From an uncultured Clostridia bacterium (GTDB lineage Bacteria > Bacillota_A > Clostridia > Oscillospirales > Oscillospiraceae), in assembly GCA_946410505.1 (NCBI GenBank), contig CAMKAP010000001.1, forward strand, positions 1 through 41,982: DNA of 41,982 nucleotides. Reading direction: 5' to 3'. Made by a program: the position numbers and the translations under genes. How positions within the stretch are numbered: position 1 is the stretch's first letter; every line of letters starts with the position of its first letter. Below are positions 14,752 to 23,029 of the stretch, piece after piece. A model generated the notes under the pieces. It had not been told where the DNA came from and searched no databases. It worked only from the letters and a program-made list of their open reading frames with translations.

Positions 14752-15711
14752 ATGTCCTTTATTGCGCCGGATGTGGTGGCAAAGGCCAAGCAGATGGACC
14801 TATTCACGTACCTCAGCACCTACGAGCCACAGGAGCTTGTTCACTTCGGCGGCGGGACCTACTGCACCCGCGAGCACGACAGTCTGAAAATCTCCAACGG
14901 CAAATGGTACTGGTTCTCCCGGAATATCGGCGGACGGTCCGCTCTGGACTATCTCATTAAGGTCAGGGGCCTCCCATTCACCGAGGCTGTTGAAGCAATC
15001 ATTGGCCGAAGCGTGGATCTACCAGCCGTGCCTCCCCCGGCCAGAGTGCCACCCAAGCGCAGCCTTCTTCTCCCAGAGGCCAGCCGCAGCAACACACGCG
15101 CTGCAAACTACCTGGTAGGAAGAGGGATCGACCGTGAGCTGATCGACTTTTGCATCCGCACTGGGCGGCTGTATGAGAGCGAGAAATATCATAACGTCGT
15201 GTTCGTCGGGCAGGACAGCAGCGGAAAGCCGCGCTATGCCAATCTGCGCGGAACGACTTCGGATTTCAAAGGCGAGGCTTCCGGCAGCGATAAGCGCTAC
15301 TCTTTCAGCATCCCGGCCGAGGGGAGCAGCCACACCGTGCACGTCTTTGAAAGCGCCATTGACCTGCTATCCTTCGCCACCCTGTGCAAGCTGGCGGGGC
15401 GAAACTGGCGAGGTGATCACATGCTTTCTCTGGCCGGCGTATACCGCCCGCGAAAAGAGCTGCAGGAAAGCTCGCTGCCTCTGGCGCTGACGCAGTTTCT
15501 CCGCGACCAACCAGGTATTCGGAAGATCGTTCTCCGTCTGGACAACGACTACGCGGGGCGCACGGCAGCAGAGGCCTTGCAGGCCATGCTTGCGGCGGAA
15601 TATGAGGTCAGCATACGATCCCCGCCCGAGGGCAAAGATTACAATGATTGCCTTTGCTTAAGGCTGGGTATGCCCATGTCAAAGACGAAGGCTCGAAGCG
15701 CAGATCGGTGA
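14752..15711 (+). CDS. DUF3991/TOPRIM domain protein (primase-like)
   Basis: A 319-residue protein. I choose the ATG at 14752 (MSFIAPDVVAKAKQMD) because AAAGGGGG precedes it and the family opens this way; an in-frame ATG at 14680 lacks a ribosome site and would read through the hairpin. Residues 30-60 (CTREHDSLKISNGKWYW) form the N-terminal DNA-primase-like zinc-ribbon-derived part. DUF3991 spans about 110-190. The TOPRIM core has E200 in VHVFESAID, D264-N-D266 in LRLDNDYAG, and GKDYND near the end. These acidic residues would bind Mg2+. Likely acts on DNA during transfer or replication of the element. First gene of the conjugation operon. Confidence 0.88.
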   Translation: MSFIAPDVVAKAKQMDLFTYLSTYEPQELVHFGGGTYCTREHDSLKISNGKWYWFSRNIGGRSALDYLIKVRGLPFTEAVEAIIGRSVDLPAVPPPARVPPKRSLLLPEASRSNTRAANYLVGRGIDRELIDFCIRTGRLYESEKYHNVVFVGQDSSGKPRYANLRGTTSDFKGEASGSDKRYSFSIPAEGSSHTVHVFESAIDLLSFATLCKLAGRNWRGDHMLSLAGVYRPRKELQESSLPLALTQFLRDQPGIRKIVLRLDNDYAGRTAAEALQAMLAAEYEVSIRSPPEGKDYNDCLCLRLGMPMSKTKARSADR

Positions 15712-15712
15712 T

Positions 15713-15838
15713 CGACTGTTTTCAGTCGGCTTCACTTTTGATTCGACCGAAAGGGAGAACGGATCTGCAACATACCAGCAAGCATCGCCTTTGTACTCCC
15801 ACAAAGGCCAAAGCAGGGGCAAAGCCCCCGCACCCCCA
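15713..15838 (+). other. Hairpin cluster upstream of mobC, candidate oriT
   Basis: The 145-base gap before the DUF3789 and mobC genes holds three small inverted repeats: CGACTG-TTTT-CAGTCG (15713-15728), GCCTTTGT with ACAAAGGC (15787-15808) and GGGGC-AAA-GCCCC (15826-15838). It is just upstream of the relaxosome and relaxase genes, where MOBP elements often keep their transfer origin. No nick site can be recognised by eye. Confidence 0.35.
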
Positions 15839-15856
15839 GATAGAAAGGAAGATGTT

Positions 15857-15979
15857 ATGCACGCAGTTTTATGGTTTATGCTCGGCAGCATGTTCGGCGG
15901 CTTCTTTGGAATTGCCCTCATGTGCATGCTCCAGATCAACCGCCGCGATGACTATGACGACGAGGAGGAATGGGAATGA
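15857..15979 (+). CDS. DUF3789-like small membrane protein
   Basis: A 40-residue protein. The open frame is longer, but the ATG at 15857 follows AAAGGAA by eight bases and gives a compact protein. One hydrophobic helix (VLWFMLGSMFGGFFGIALMC, residues 3-22) precedes a short tail that turns strongly acidic (DDYDDEEEWE). This matches my memory of DUF3789, tiny single-span proteins found in ICEs. Its stop overlaps the mobC start (ATGA). It could anchor something at the membrane near the transfer machinery; function unknown. Confidence 0.7.
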   Translation: MHAVLWFMLGSMFGGFFGIALMCMLQINRRDDYDDEEEWE

Positions 15980-16308
15980 GAAAGCGCAACATACGGATTC
16001 AGTTCTGGCTCGACCGGAAAGAAAAGGAGCTGATGGATAAGAGGGTCAAGCGCAGCGGGCTCTCCCGCGAGGCATTCCTGCGCCACCTGGTCAACGGCTT
16101 CCAACCGAAGGACGCGCCGCCCCCGGACTACTACGGTATGATGCGCGAGCTGCACGGAATCGGCAGGAACCTCAATCAGATCGCCCAGAAGGCACACACG
16201 CTGAACGTGATCGACGCCCAGCGCTACGATGAGGAGGTGCGGAAGTTGGAGGCCGCTATCCGAAAGATCACCGACGCCGTGATCCTGCCCATGCCGCTGG
16301 ATCGCTGA
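15976..16308 (+). CDS. mobC: MobC-like relaxosome protein
   Basis: A 110-residue protein. The ATG at 15976 lies eight bases after GAGGAGGAA; the ATG at 15970 would overlap that site. The N-terminus MRKRNIRIQFWLDRKEKELM with SGLSREAFLRHLVNG is a ribbon-helix-helix-like DNA-binding region. GIGRNLNQIAQKAHTLN (residues 52-70) is the signature of bacterial mobilisation protein MobC. It should bind oriT and help the relaxase open DNA. Its stop overlaps the relaxase start (TGATGG), so the two are co-translated. Confidence 0.88.
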   Translation: MRKRNIRIQFWLDRKEKELMDKRVKRSGLSREAFLRHLVNGFQPKDAPPPDYYGMMRELHGIGRNLNQIAQKAHTLNVIDAQRYDEEVRKLEAAIRKITDAVILPMPLDR

Positions 16309-17738
16309 TGGCGACCACTTCGATCTGGCGGGTTAAGGGCTGGCTGGGTAAGGTGGTCATCTATATTGAAAACCCGGATAAGACGACCAACCCTGCCTTC
16401 TACGAAAAGGCAGCGATGACCAAGACCCAGGCGCAGGGGCTGAGTGATGTGATCGAGTACGCGATCAACAATGAGAAAACGCAGGCCGAAAGCGACGAGG
16501 TGCTGCAGAGCTTCGTATCCGGTATCAACTGCTACCCCGGCACCGCCCGCGAGGAGATGTTGGCCGTAAAGAAGCAATACGGCAAAGAGGACGGCACCGT
16601 GGCGTATCATGGGTATCAGAGCTTCGCCCCCGGCGAGGCCACACCGGAGATCGCCCACGAAATCGGCGTGAAGCTGGCGCAGCGACTCTGGGGTGACCGC
16701 TATCAGGTGATCGTGGCCACACATCTGGATCATGCCAATCACCTGCACAACCACTTCGTTCTGAACACAGTCTCTTTTGTGGACGGCCTCAAATACCACC
16801 GCACCGGCGAGGATTATAAAGCCATGCGCGAGGCGTCGGACGCGCTATGCCGGGAATACGGCCTGTCCGTGATCGAAAACCCACAGCCGGGAAAAGCCGA
16901 TCATTACGCAGCATGGAAAGCGAAGCAGGATGACCGTCCTACCTGGCCCGGTCTTGTTCGAGATGATGTGGATGAAGCCATCCGCCAGTCCATGACCATG
17001 CAGCAGTTTTGGAGCAATCTGAAGAAGCGCGGCTATGAGGTAAAGGTCAAAAAGCTCCTGTATCTGAAGCCGCCGGGCTCTCCCTACTTCTGCCGGATCG
17101 AGCGCCACTTTGGCCCAGACTATTCTGTGACAGGGATCACGGAGCGCATCCTCAACCAACGGACAAGGGAAAAGCCTTTGCCGGAGCCGGAACGTCGTTC
17201 CCGGCGTGTTCCGATCAAGGGCAGTATCAGGGCGGTCAAAAAAGCTACCGGCTTCCGCGCCTTATATTTTCATTATTGCTATCTGCTGGGTTTCTATCCG
17301 AAGGACAAGCCCCGGCAGAACAAACGCCTCCATTTTCTTCTCCGAGAGGACCTGCTGAAAATGGACGCCATATCCGAAGAAGCAAAGCTGCTGGCCCGCT
17401 GTCAGATCGACACAGGCGAGCAGCTTTCTTCGTATAAGACCGACCTGGAGAGAAAAATCAAGAACGTGACTGCACAGAGGAAAAGCCTTTATAAGAAAAA
17501 GCGGACCGTCGCTGTGAAATCGGATGAAGGGAAACAGGCAGCGCTCAAGGCTGAGATCGACCGGCTCTCCGGGGAACTGAAACAACTGAGGAAGGAGGTG
17601 CGGCTGTGTGACGATATTGCCGAGCGCTCCGGCGTGATGCTGGAAAAGCTGCGCGTGATCCAGGAAGAAGAACGAAACAAGGAACAGGAGGAAAATCGAG
17701 ATGAACAGCTCAGGCGACGCGGCAGAACAAGTCGTTAG
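16308..17738 (+). CDS. Relaxase/mobilisation nuclease (MobA/VirD2, MOBP-like)
   Basis: A 476-residue protein that should nick oriT and remain bound to the transferred strand through a tyrosine, probably Y19 (KVVIYIENP). The metal-binding histidine motif is HLDHANHLHNHF (H139, H142, H145, H147, H149), the usual HxDxxHxHxH pattern followed by F. The N-terminal 250 residues make up the nuclease. Residues 250-350 are basic (RRSRRVPIKGSIRAVKKA). The C-terminal 130 residues form a long charged coiled coil. It starts within the mobC stop, and its 3' end overlaps pcfB by 38 bases. Acts with MobC, PcfB and VirD4. Confidence 0.93.
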   Translation: MATTSIWRVKGWLGKVVIYIENPDKTTNPAFYEKAAMTKTQAQGLSDVIEYAINNEKTQAESDEVLQSFVSGINCYPGTAREEMLAVKKQYGKEDGTVAYHGYQSFAPGEATPEIAHEIGVKLAQRLWGDRYQVIVATHLDHANHLHNHFVLNTVSFVDGLKYHRTGEDYKAMREASDALCREYGLSVIENPQPGKADHYAAWKAKQDDRPTWPGLVRDDVDEAIRQSMTMQQFWSNLKKRGYEVKVKKLLYLKPPGSPYFCRIERHFGPDYSVTGITERILNQRTREKPLPEPERRSRRVPIKGSIRAVKKATGFRALYFHYCYLLGFYPKDKPRQNKRLHFLLREDLLKMDAISEEAKLLARCQIDTGEQLSSYKTDLERKIKNVTAQRKSLYKKKRTVAVKSDEGKQAALKAEIDRLSGELKQLRKEVRLCDDIAERSGVMLEKLRVIQEEERNKEQEENRDEQLRRRGRTSR

Positions 17739-18507
17739 ACTGTCTCTGGAGGGAACGGAGGTGGCCTTGCGGCTGACCGGTTCCGCCGCAAAGAATATCG
17801 CCGCCGCGCTCTACACCATTCTGAAAAACAAGGACCGTACCAAGACCAAGGGCCATCAGCGCCTGACCGCCATGCTCAAATCCGGCAAGGAGCTGAAGGT
17901 GTTCACGTTGCCGGAGGCGCATCTGCGGCAGTTCATGATGGAGGCCAAGCGTTACGGCGTGGTCTACTGTGCGCTGCGGGATAAGAAGCCATCGGCAGAC
18001 GGGCTGGTAGATATTATGGTTCGCGCTGAGGACGCCAGCAAAATCAACCGCATCGTGGAGCGCTTTAAGCTGGCCACAGTGGACGCCGCGTCCATCAAGC
18101 ACGAGATCGAACAGTCCCGTGCCGAAAAAACGGAGGCGCAGCCGGTCCCGGAGAAGGCCGCGCCGGAAAAGGCGGACGAGGATCGTCTGCTGGACGATCT
18201 GATGGGCGCGCCCATCCAGAAGGAGGAGCGTAGCAGCCCAAACCCCTCCGCGGCGAGGACGGAAAAATCCCCTCTGTCCGAGCCTATCTCAGAGACGCCG
18301 CCCAAAGCCGCCGAGGGTACTGCTAAAAGGCCGGAAGCCCGCCCCTCCGTCCGGGAGGAGCTGCGGGAGATTCGCGCCGGGCAGAAGCAGAAGGAGGCGG
18401 AAAAGGCTGCGGTGAAGGAGCCGGCGCTGAAAGAAAAGCCGGTCTCCCAGACGGCAGAACATATCCAGCCGCCGAAGAAGAAAAAACCGAAAACGAAAGC
18501 GAGGTAA
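17701..18507 (+). CDS. pcfB: PcfB family (DUF3801) relaxosome accessory protein
   Basis: A 268-residue protein. Residues 1-140 form the conserved part (LTGSAAKNIAAALYTILKNK, then GKELKVFTLPEAHLRQFMME and AKRYGVVYCALRDKK), as in PcfB of enterococcal pCF10, which links relaxosome and coupling protein. The C-terminal half is a disordered, lysine/glutamate/proline-rich tail ending KKKKPKTKAR. The start lies within the relaxase gene (38-base overlap) after an AGGAGG site, suggesting reinitiation and balanced amounts of the two proteins. Confidence 0.88.
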   Translation: MNSSGDAAEQVVRLSLEGTEVALRLTGSAAKNIAAALYTILKNKDRTKTKGHQRLTAMLKSGKELKVFTLPEAHLRQFMMEAKRYGVVYCALRDKKPSADGLVDIMVRAEDASKINRIVERFKLATVDAASIKHEIEQSRAEKTEAQPVPEKAAPEKADEDRLLDDLMGAPIQKEERSSPNPSAARTEKSPLSEPISETPPKAAEGTAKRPEARPSVREELREIRAGQKQKEAEKAAVKEPALKEKPVSQTAEHIQPPKKKKPKTKAR

Positions 18508-18512
18508 GCAGC

Positions 18513-19406
18513 ATGAGCATTTTTGACGATCTGTTTGAACCTGAAGCCCAGCCGGAGCAGCAGGAACGCCCTTTTGACAAGGACGCCTGGGCAGAGAAAA
18601 AGCAGGCGGAACGGCAGGAGGTCTATGAGCTTGCAGACAAGACCACCGAGGAGGTCAGCACGGACGGTGACAAGTACAGAAACTTTCTGGATGTGAAAAG
18701 CCGCCTGATCCACTACTCGGCCACCAACGCCCTGCTTGTGCTTGCACAGAAACCGCTGGCAACGCAGCTCAAGGATTTCAACGCCTGGAAGAAGGACGGT
18801 GTATCCATCCGGCGGGGAGAAAATCACATTAAGATCCTGGAAGCCGGCGACAGCTATGAGCGCGGCGACGGGAGCATCGGAACGAGTTGGAATGTGAAGC
18901 ACGTTTTCGATGTTTCCCAGACCACCTCCAAAATTAAAGCGGCGGCCTCCGTCAATGTGGACGACCGGCAGCTTCTGAAGGCGCTGATCCACAAGTCTCC
19001 CGTTCCCATCCAGGGCGTTAACGAGCTGCCGCGCGGCATGGGCGCGTATTACGACAATGAGCAGAAGATCATCTTCGTGCGGCGGGGCATGGAGGCGCAT
19101 GATATTTTCCGCAGTCTCTCCAAGGAACTGGCCCATGCGGAGCTGGCGCTCTCCTCGCCGGAATACAGCCGCGAAAGCGCGGGCTTCGCCGCCTACAGCG
19201 TCTCCTATGTGGTCTGCAAGCGCTACGGCGTGGATGTGAGCGCCTATGACTTCTCCGCCCTGCCGGACAGCATCCGGGATGCCGGCCCGCAGACCGTCCG
19301 CGCTGCGCTGAACGAGATCAGCGAGACGGCCAAGGACATCACCGGGCGGATGAACCGTGCGCTGGAGCAGGTCAAGGCTCCCCGCGCGAAAGAACAGGAG
19401 CGTTGA
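18513..19406 (+). CDS. ArdC-like protein with a degenerate metallopeptidase site
   Basis: A 297-residue protein. Residues 40-130 resemble the ArdC-type N-terminal domain (IHYSATNALLVLAQKP, FNAWKKDGVSIRRGENHIKI) that binds ssDNA in antirestriction proteins. The C-terminal part retains the layout of the accompanying zincin fold: SLSKELAHAEL followed by ESAGFAAYSVSYVV. The first histidine of HExxH is replaced by lysine (KELAH), so zinc peptidase activity is probably lost. I recall relatives in other ICEs with similar decay. Likely protects or handles incoming single strands. Coupled between pcfB and the coupling protein. Confidence 0.78.
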   Translation: MSIFDDLFEPEAQPEQQERPFDKDAWAEKKQAERQEVYELADKTTEEVSTDGDKYRNFLDVKSRLIHYSATNALLVLAQKPLATQLKDFNAWKKDGVSIRRGENHIKILEAGDSYERGDGSIGTSWNVKHVFDVSQTTSKIKAAASVNVDDRQLLKALIHKSPVPIQGVNELPRGMGAYYDNEQKIIFVRRGMEAHDIFRSLSKELAHAELALSSPEYSRESAGFAAYSVSYVVCKRYGVDVSAYDFSALPDSIRDAGPQTVRAALNEISETAKDITGRMNRALEQVKAPRAKEQER

Positions 19407-19407
19407 A

Positions 19408-19596
19408 ATGGCAAAGGAAGAAAAGCGCATTCTTGCCCTCGACCCCTATGAGCACGGCGTGGTCATCAACGCCCTTAACGATATGCGCAACGATCTGATC
19501 GGAGAGGATCGTCCCACAGATATTGTAGACGAGATCCTCCTGAAAACCATCGACGCGCCGACCAAGAAGGTCAGGAGCCGGGATGAAGCAAGATAA
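19408..19596 (+). CDS. Small conserved ICE protein, unknown function
   Basis: A 62-residue cytoplasmic protein. The ATG at 19408 follows AGGAG by about eight bases, two bases after the preceding stop. The sequence ALDPYEHGVVINALNDMRND, then RPTDIVDEILLKTIDAP, is a pattern I remember from many clostridial ICEs, always just before the VirD4 gene, but with no assigned role. Its end overlaps virD4 by 14 bases. It is all alpha by appearance with no cysteine or obvious motif. Confidence 0.75.
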   Translation: MAKEEKRILALDPYEHGVVINALNDMRNDLIGEDRPTDIVDEILLKTIDAPTKKVRSRDEAR

Positions 19597-21400
19597 GCGG
19601 GCCGTCCGTATCCTGTGCCTGTTGGGAATCGTCCCTGTCGTCTGGCTGGGGCTACTGATCGCGCCCGCCGCGTCCGGCGGCCTGCCGGAGATCTTCGCCC
19701 GGTTCACAGAGGCGGTGAATGACCCGACCCATATCGAGCTTTGCGAGGACAGCTTCAAAACTGTCCTCCTTTTTCTGTTCGCATATGGAATGTGCCTCGG
19801 TATCTATTTCTCCACCCGGCATAACTACCGGCGCGGGGAGGAACACGGCTCTGCTAAATGGGGCGACGCTAAGGCCATTGACAAGAAGTACCGGGCCAAA
19901 AAGCCGGAGGCCAACAAGCTCTTTACCCAAAGCGTGGGCATGGGGCTGGACGGCAGAAAGCACCGCCGCAACCTTAACACCATGGTCGTGGGCGGCAGCG
20001 GCGCAGGCAAGACCCGCTTTTACGCCAAGCCCAATCTCTGCCAGGCCAACACCAGCTTTGTTGTCCTCGATCCGAAAGGCGAGCTGGTCCGAGATACCGG
20101 TTATCTCCTGGAGCAGAAAGGCTACGAGGTGCGGGTGCTGGATCTGCTGAACATGGAGCGCAGCCACTGTTATAACCCCTTTGTCTATCTCCGGGATGAT
20201 AACGATGTGCAGCGCCTGGTGACCAACCTCTTTAAGAGCACGACCCCCAAGGGCAGCCAGTCCAATGATCCCTTCTGGGACACGGCGGCCTCCATGCTGC
20301 TTCTGGCCCTGGTGTTCTATCTCCACTATGAAGCTCCACCCGATGAGCAGAACTTCCCCATGGTCATGGAAATGCTGCGCGCCGCCGATGTGCGCGAAGA
20401 TGACGACACTTATCAATCCCCGCTGGACGAGCTGTTTGAGCGCCTGGAGATGCGAAACCCGGATCATATCGCGGTGAAGTATTACAAGGACTACCACAGC
20501 GGCAGCGCCAAAACGCTGAAAAGCATCCAGATCACCCTTGCCGCCAGGCTGGAAAAATTCAATCTGGAAAGTCTCGCCGGTCTGACTGCCACGGACGAAC
20601 TGGATCTGCCCAGTCTGGGTGAAAAGAAGGTGGCGCTGTTCGCGCTGATCCCCGACAACGACACCAGCTTCAATTTCCTGGTCTCGATCCTCTACACGCA
20701 GATCTTCCAACAGCTTTTCCATCTGGCTGACCACAAGTATGGCGGGCGGCTGCCCGTGCATGTGCATTTCCTCATGGACGAGTTTGCAAACGTCTCGCTG
20801 CCCGATGATTTCGATAAGATCTTGGCCGTCATGCGATCCCGCGAGGTATCTGTCTCGATCATTCTTCAAAACCTGGCGCAGCTCAAAGCCCTGTTTGAGA
20901 AGCAGTGGGAATCCATTGTCGGCAACTGCGATGAGTTTTTGTACCTGGGTGGAAATGAGCAATCGACCCACAAGTATGTGGCCGAGCTGCTGGGCAAGGA
21001 GACCATCGACACCAACACCTACGGGAAAAGCACCGGGCGCAGCGGCAACTATAGCACCAACTATCAGATCACGGGACGGGAGCTGATGGATGCCACTGAG
21101 GTGCGCCTGCTGGATAACGGCAAGGCGCTTCTTTTCATCCGGGGCGAGCGGCCCGTCATGGACGCCAAGTACGACATTCTCAAACACCCCAATGTGGCGC
21201 TGACCACGGATGGAAAGGCACAGCCCTATCTCCACGGCGGCACGGAAAACGCCGTCGCCACCATTTCCCTCGCGGGCACCTCGCCTGCGTCCGCCTCTGC
21301 TTTTGAGGAAGCGGAGACCTTATACGATCTTCTCTCCGAGGAGGAGTTGGAAGAATATTTCAGATTACAGGAGGAACAACGCAATGAAAAAACTGAATGA
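19583..21400 (+). CDS. virD4: VirD4/TraG-type type IV coupling protein
   Basis: A 605-residue membrane ATPase that recruits the relaxase-DNA complex to the channel. Two N-terminal membrane segments (about residues 9-32 and 55-75) precede the cytoplasmic ATPase: EEHGSAKWGDAK, Walker A GGSGAGKTRF (from residue 137), VVLDPKGELV, and Walker B FLMDEFANV (D399, E400). NCDEFLYLGGNEQSTHKYV and LLDNGKALLFIRGERP are typical of the family's C-terminal part. The acidic C-terminus (EEELEEYFRLQEEQ) may contact substrates. Length is normal. It overlaps its neighbours on both sides. Confidence 0.95.
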   Translation: MKQDKRAVRILCLLGIVPVVWLGLLIAPAASGGLPEIFARFTEAVNDPTHIELCEDSFKTVLLFLFAYGMCLGIYFSTRHNYRRGEEHGSAKWGDAKAIDKKYRAKKPEANKLFTQSVGMGLDGRKHRRNLNTMVVGGSGAGKTRFYAKPNLCQANTSFVVLDPKGELVRDTGYLLEQKGYEVRVLDLLNMERSHCYNPFVYLRDDNDVQRLVTNLFKSTTPKGSQSNDPFWDTAASMLLLALVFYLHYEAPPDEQNFPMVMEMLRAADVREDDDTYQSPLDELFERLEMRNPDHIAVKYYKDYHSGSAKTLKSIQITLAARLEKFNLESLAGLTATDELDLPSLGEKKVALFALIPDNDTSFNFLVSILYTQIFQQLFHLADHKYGGRLPVHVHFLMDEFANVSLPDDFDKILAVMRSREVSVSIILQNLAQLKALFEKQWESIVGNCDEFLYLGGNEQSTHKYVAELLGKETIDTNTYGKSTGRSGNYSTNYQITGRELMDATEVRLLDNGKALLFIRGERPVMDAKYDILKHPNVALTTDGKAQPYLHGGTENAVATISLAGTSPASASAFEEAETLYDLLSEEELEEYFRLQEEQRNEKTE

Positions 21401-21734
21401 GAGCCGGAATACCGCAAGGCTCCCCATGCCTGCGAAGGTCAAGAAAGGCTTTCGCGTCTACAGCTCCCTTATGCTGGCGATGGCCCTCGTGACGGGCATG
21501 AGCATCCATGCCTTTGCCGCGGGCGATCCCATCACGGTCATCAACAACCTGTCGGATTTCATCTTTGGCCTGATCCGCGCCGTAGGTCTGATCCTGCTGG
21601 GCTGGGGCATCGTCCAGGTGGGTCTGTCCTTCTCCAGCCATGATCCCTCCCAGCGCTCCAACGGTTTTCTGACTCTGGCCGGCGGCGTCGTGATCACCTT
21701 CGCCAAGGAGATCCTGACTCTGATCACCGGATGA
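21384..21734 (+). CDS. Maff2 family, VirB2 pilin-like membrane protein
   Basis: A 116-residue protein with a strong AGGAGG site inside the end of virD4. A basic N-terminus and hydrophobic stretch (SLMLAMALVTGMSIHAFAAG, residues 29-48) look like a signal sequence cut after AFA. The mature part has two hydrophobic segments separated by a short polar loop (FIFGLIRAVGLILLGWGIVQ, then LTLAGGVVITFAKEILTLI), the layout of VirB2/TrbC-type pilins. Maff2 proteins occupy this position in many Firmicutes ICEs. Pilin function is inferred from layout and context. Confidence 0.82.
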   Translation: MKKLNESRNTARLPMPAKVKKGFRVYSSLMLAMALVTGMSIHAFAAGDPITVINNLSDFIFGLIRAVGLILLGWGIVQVGLSFSSHDPSQRSNGFLTLAGGVVITFAKEILTLITG

Positions 21735-21747
21735 TCTCATTTGCAGA

Positions 21748-21777
21748 GGGGCAGGGTGGCTTCCGCCGCGTTGCCCC
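21748..21777 (+). other. Small inverted repeat between pilin-like and virB6 genes
   Basis: GGGGCA (21748-21753) and TGCCCC (21772-21777) could form a six-pair stem in the 68-base gap, the largest gap in this part of the operon. There is no T run, so an mRNA-stability or processing role is more plausible than termination. Weak evidence. Confidence 0.3.
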
Positions 21778-21802
21778 ATTCTGCGGAAAGGAGGACGCAT
21801 GA

Positions 21803-22639
21803 ATGTCAGATAACTGGGTCGTACAGAACCTGGAAAACGCGCTGAACACATGGAATGAAAAGCTGGCCGAGGTCTGGCAGCTCATCACGCAGTCACCGGA
21901 ATCCTTCAAGGGTGGCGCGATCTGGGCTGTAGTGCGGAATGTCCACGGCGGCCTGCAAGCGGTTGGGCTTGCGCTGCTGGTGCTGTTCTTTGTCACCGGC
22001 ATCATGAAGACCTGCGGCAGTCTGGCGGAGACCAAGCGCCCAGAGGTTGCACTGAAGCTCTTTATCCGCTTCGCGCTGGCCAAGGGCGTCGTGACCTATG
22101 GCATGGAACTGATGGTGGCTCTGTTCAACATCGTGCAGGGCGTGATCTCCAGCATCATGTCGGCGGCGGGCTTCGGGGCGGCATCGCAAACGGTGCTGCC
22201 CCCGGAGATCGTGAACGCGGTGGAGGACTGCGGCTTTTTCGAGAGCATCCCCCTCTGGGCGGTGACATTGATCGGGGGGCTGTTTATCACAGTCCTTTCC
22301 TTTGTGATGATCATGACCGTGTACGGGCGCTTTTTCAAGCTGTACCTGTACGCCGCCATCGCACCGGTGCCGCTATCCACCTTCGCCGGGGAGCCGAGCC
22401 AGAACGTGGGGCGCAGCTTTCTCAAAAGCTATGCCGCCGTGTGTTTGGAAGGCGCAATCATCGTGCTGGCCTGCATCATTTTCTCTGTATTCGCTGCGAC
22501 CCCGCCCACGATTAACACCAGCGCCGCTCCCGTTACGATGGTCTGGAGCTACATTGCCGAGCTTGTGTTCAACATGCTTGTGCTTGTAGGCGCGGTGAAG
22601 ATGGCCGACCGGGTCGTGCGCGAGATGATGGGCCTGTAA
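21803..22639 (+). CDS. VirB6/TrbL-like conjugal transfer protein (CD1112 type)
   Basis: A 278-residue polytopic membrane protein, an inner-membrane channel component. The ATG at 21803 follows AAAGGAGGA; the ATG at 21799 is out of frame. The N-terminal 35 residues are soluble (NLENALNTWNEKLAEVWQLI). At least five hydrophobic segments follow (near residues 55-70, 92-115, 150-180, 205-225 and 245-265). FKLYLYAAIAPVPLSTFAGE is the conserved core I associate with CD1112-family VirB6 proteins. Ends in a short basic tail. Next to PrgI and VirB4 in the expected order. Confidence 0.87.
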   Translation: MSDNWVVQNLENALNTWNEKLAEVWQLITQSPESFKGGAIWAVVRNVHGGLQAVGLALLVLFFVTGIMKTCGSLAETKRPEVALKLFIRFALAKGVVTYGMELMVALFNIVQGVISSIMSAAGFGAASQTVLPPEIVNAVEDCGFFESIPLWAVTLIGGLFITVLSFVMIMTVYGRFFKLYLYAAIAPVPLSTFAGEPSQNVGRSFLKSYAAVCLEGAIIVLACIIFSVFAATPPTINTSAAPVTMVWSYIAELVFNMLVLVGAVKMADRVVREMMGL

Positions 22640-22651
22640 GGAGGAAACATA

Positions 22652-23029
22652 GTGGAAGTAAAAATCAATCGGGAGATCCGCAATTATACGGAATCCATGT
22701 TCTTCGGACTGTCCATGCGACAGTTCGTTTTTTCTTTGTTGGCGGTCGGCGTGGCCGTGGGGCTGTACTTTTTGCTGCGTCCGCACTTCGGTATGGAGAC
22801 GGTGAGCTGGATGGTCATTCTGGCTGCTGCGCCCTTCGCCATGCTGGGCTTTGTCAGCTACCACGGCATGACCGCCGAGCAATTCATTCGCGCGTGGGTC
22901 CGCTCCGAGCTCATCGAGCCAAAGCAGCTCTGCGTTCAGGTCTGCGATCTGTACTATGAGGCGCTGAAGGACACCATCGCATTCCATGAAAAGGAGGCAT
23001 ACAGGCGGAATGCTGAAAACGCTCAGTAA
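22652..23029 (+). CDS. prgI: PrgI family (VirB3-like) protein
   Basis: A 125-residue protein starting with GTG at 22652, seven bases after AAGGAGG. The opening VKINREIRNYTESMFFGLSM with RQFVFSLLAVGV is the PrgI signature. Two membrane helices (about residues 25-42 and 50-70) are separated by a short loop, then a soluble tail. PrgI/VirB3 proteins pair with VirB4 at the inner face of the conjugation channel. The gene's 3' end overlaps virB4 by 20 bases. Confidence 0.9.
   Translation: MEVKINREIRNYTESMFFGLSMRQFVFSLLAVGVAVGLYFLLRPHFGMETVSWMVILAAAPFAMLGFVSYHGMTAEQFIRAWVRSELIEPKQLCVQVCDLYYEALKDTIAFHEKEAYRRNAENAQ

Noticed and set aside
17964..21235. Long minus-strand open frames opposite pcfB, the ArdC-like gene and virD4
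   Set aside because: Shadows created by G/C-ending codons of the real genes; no start signals and no recognisable protein features.
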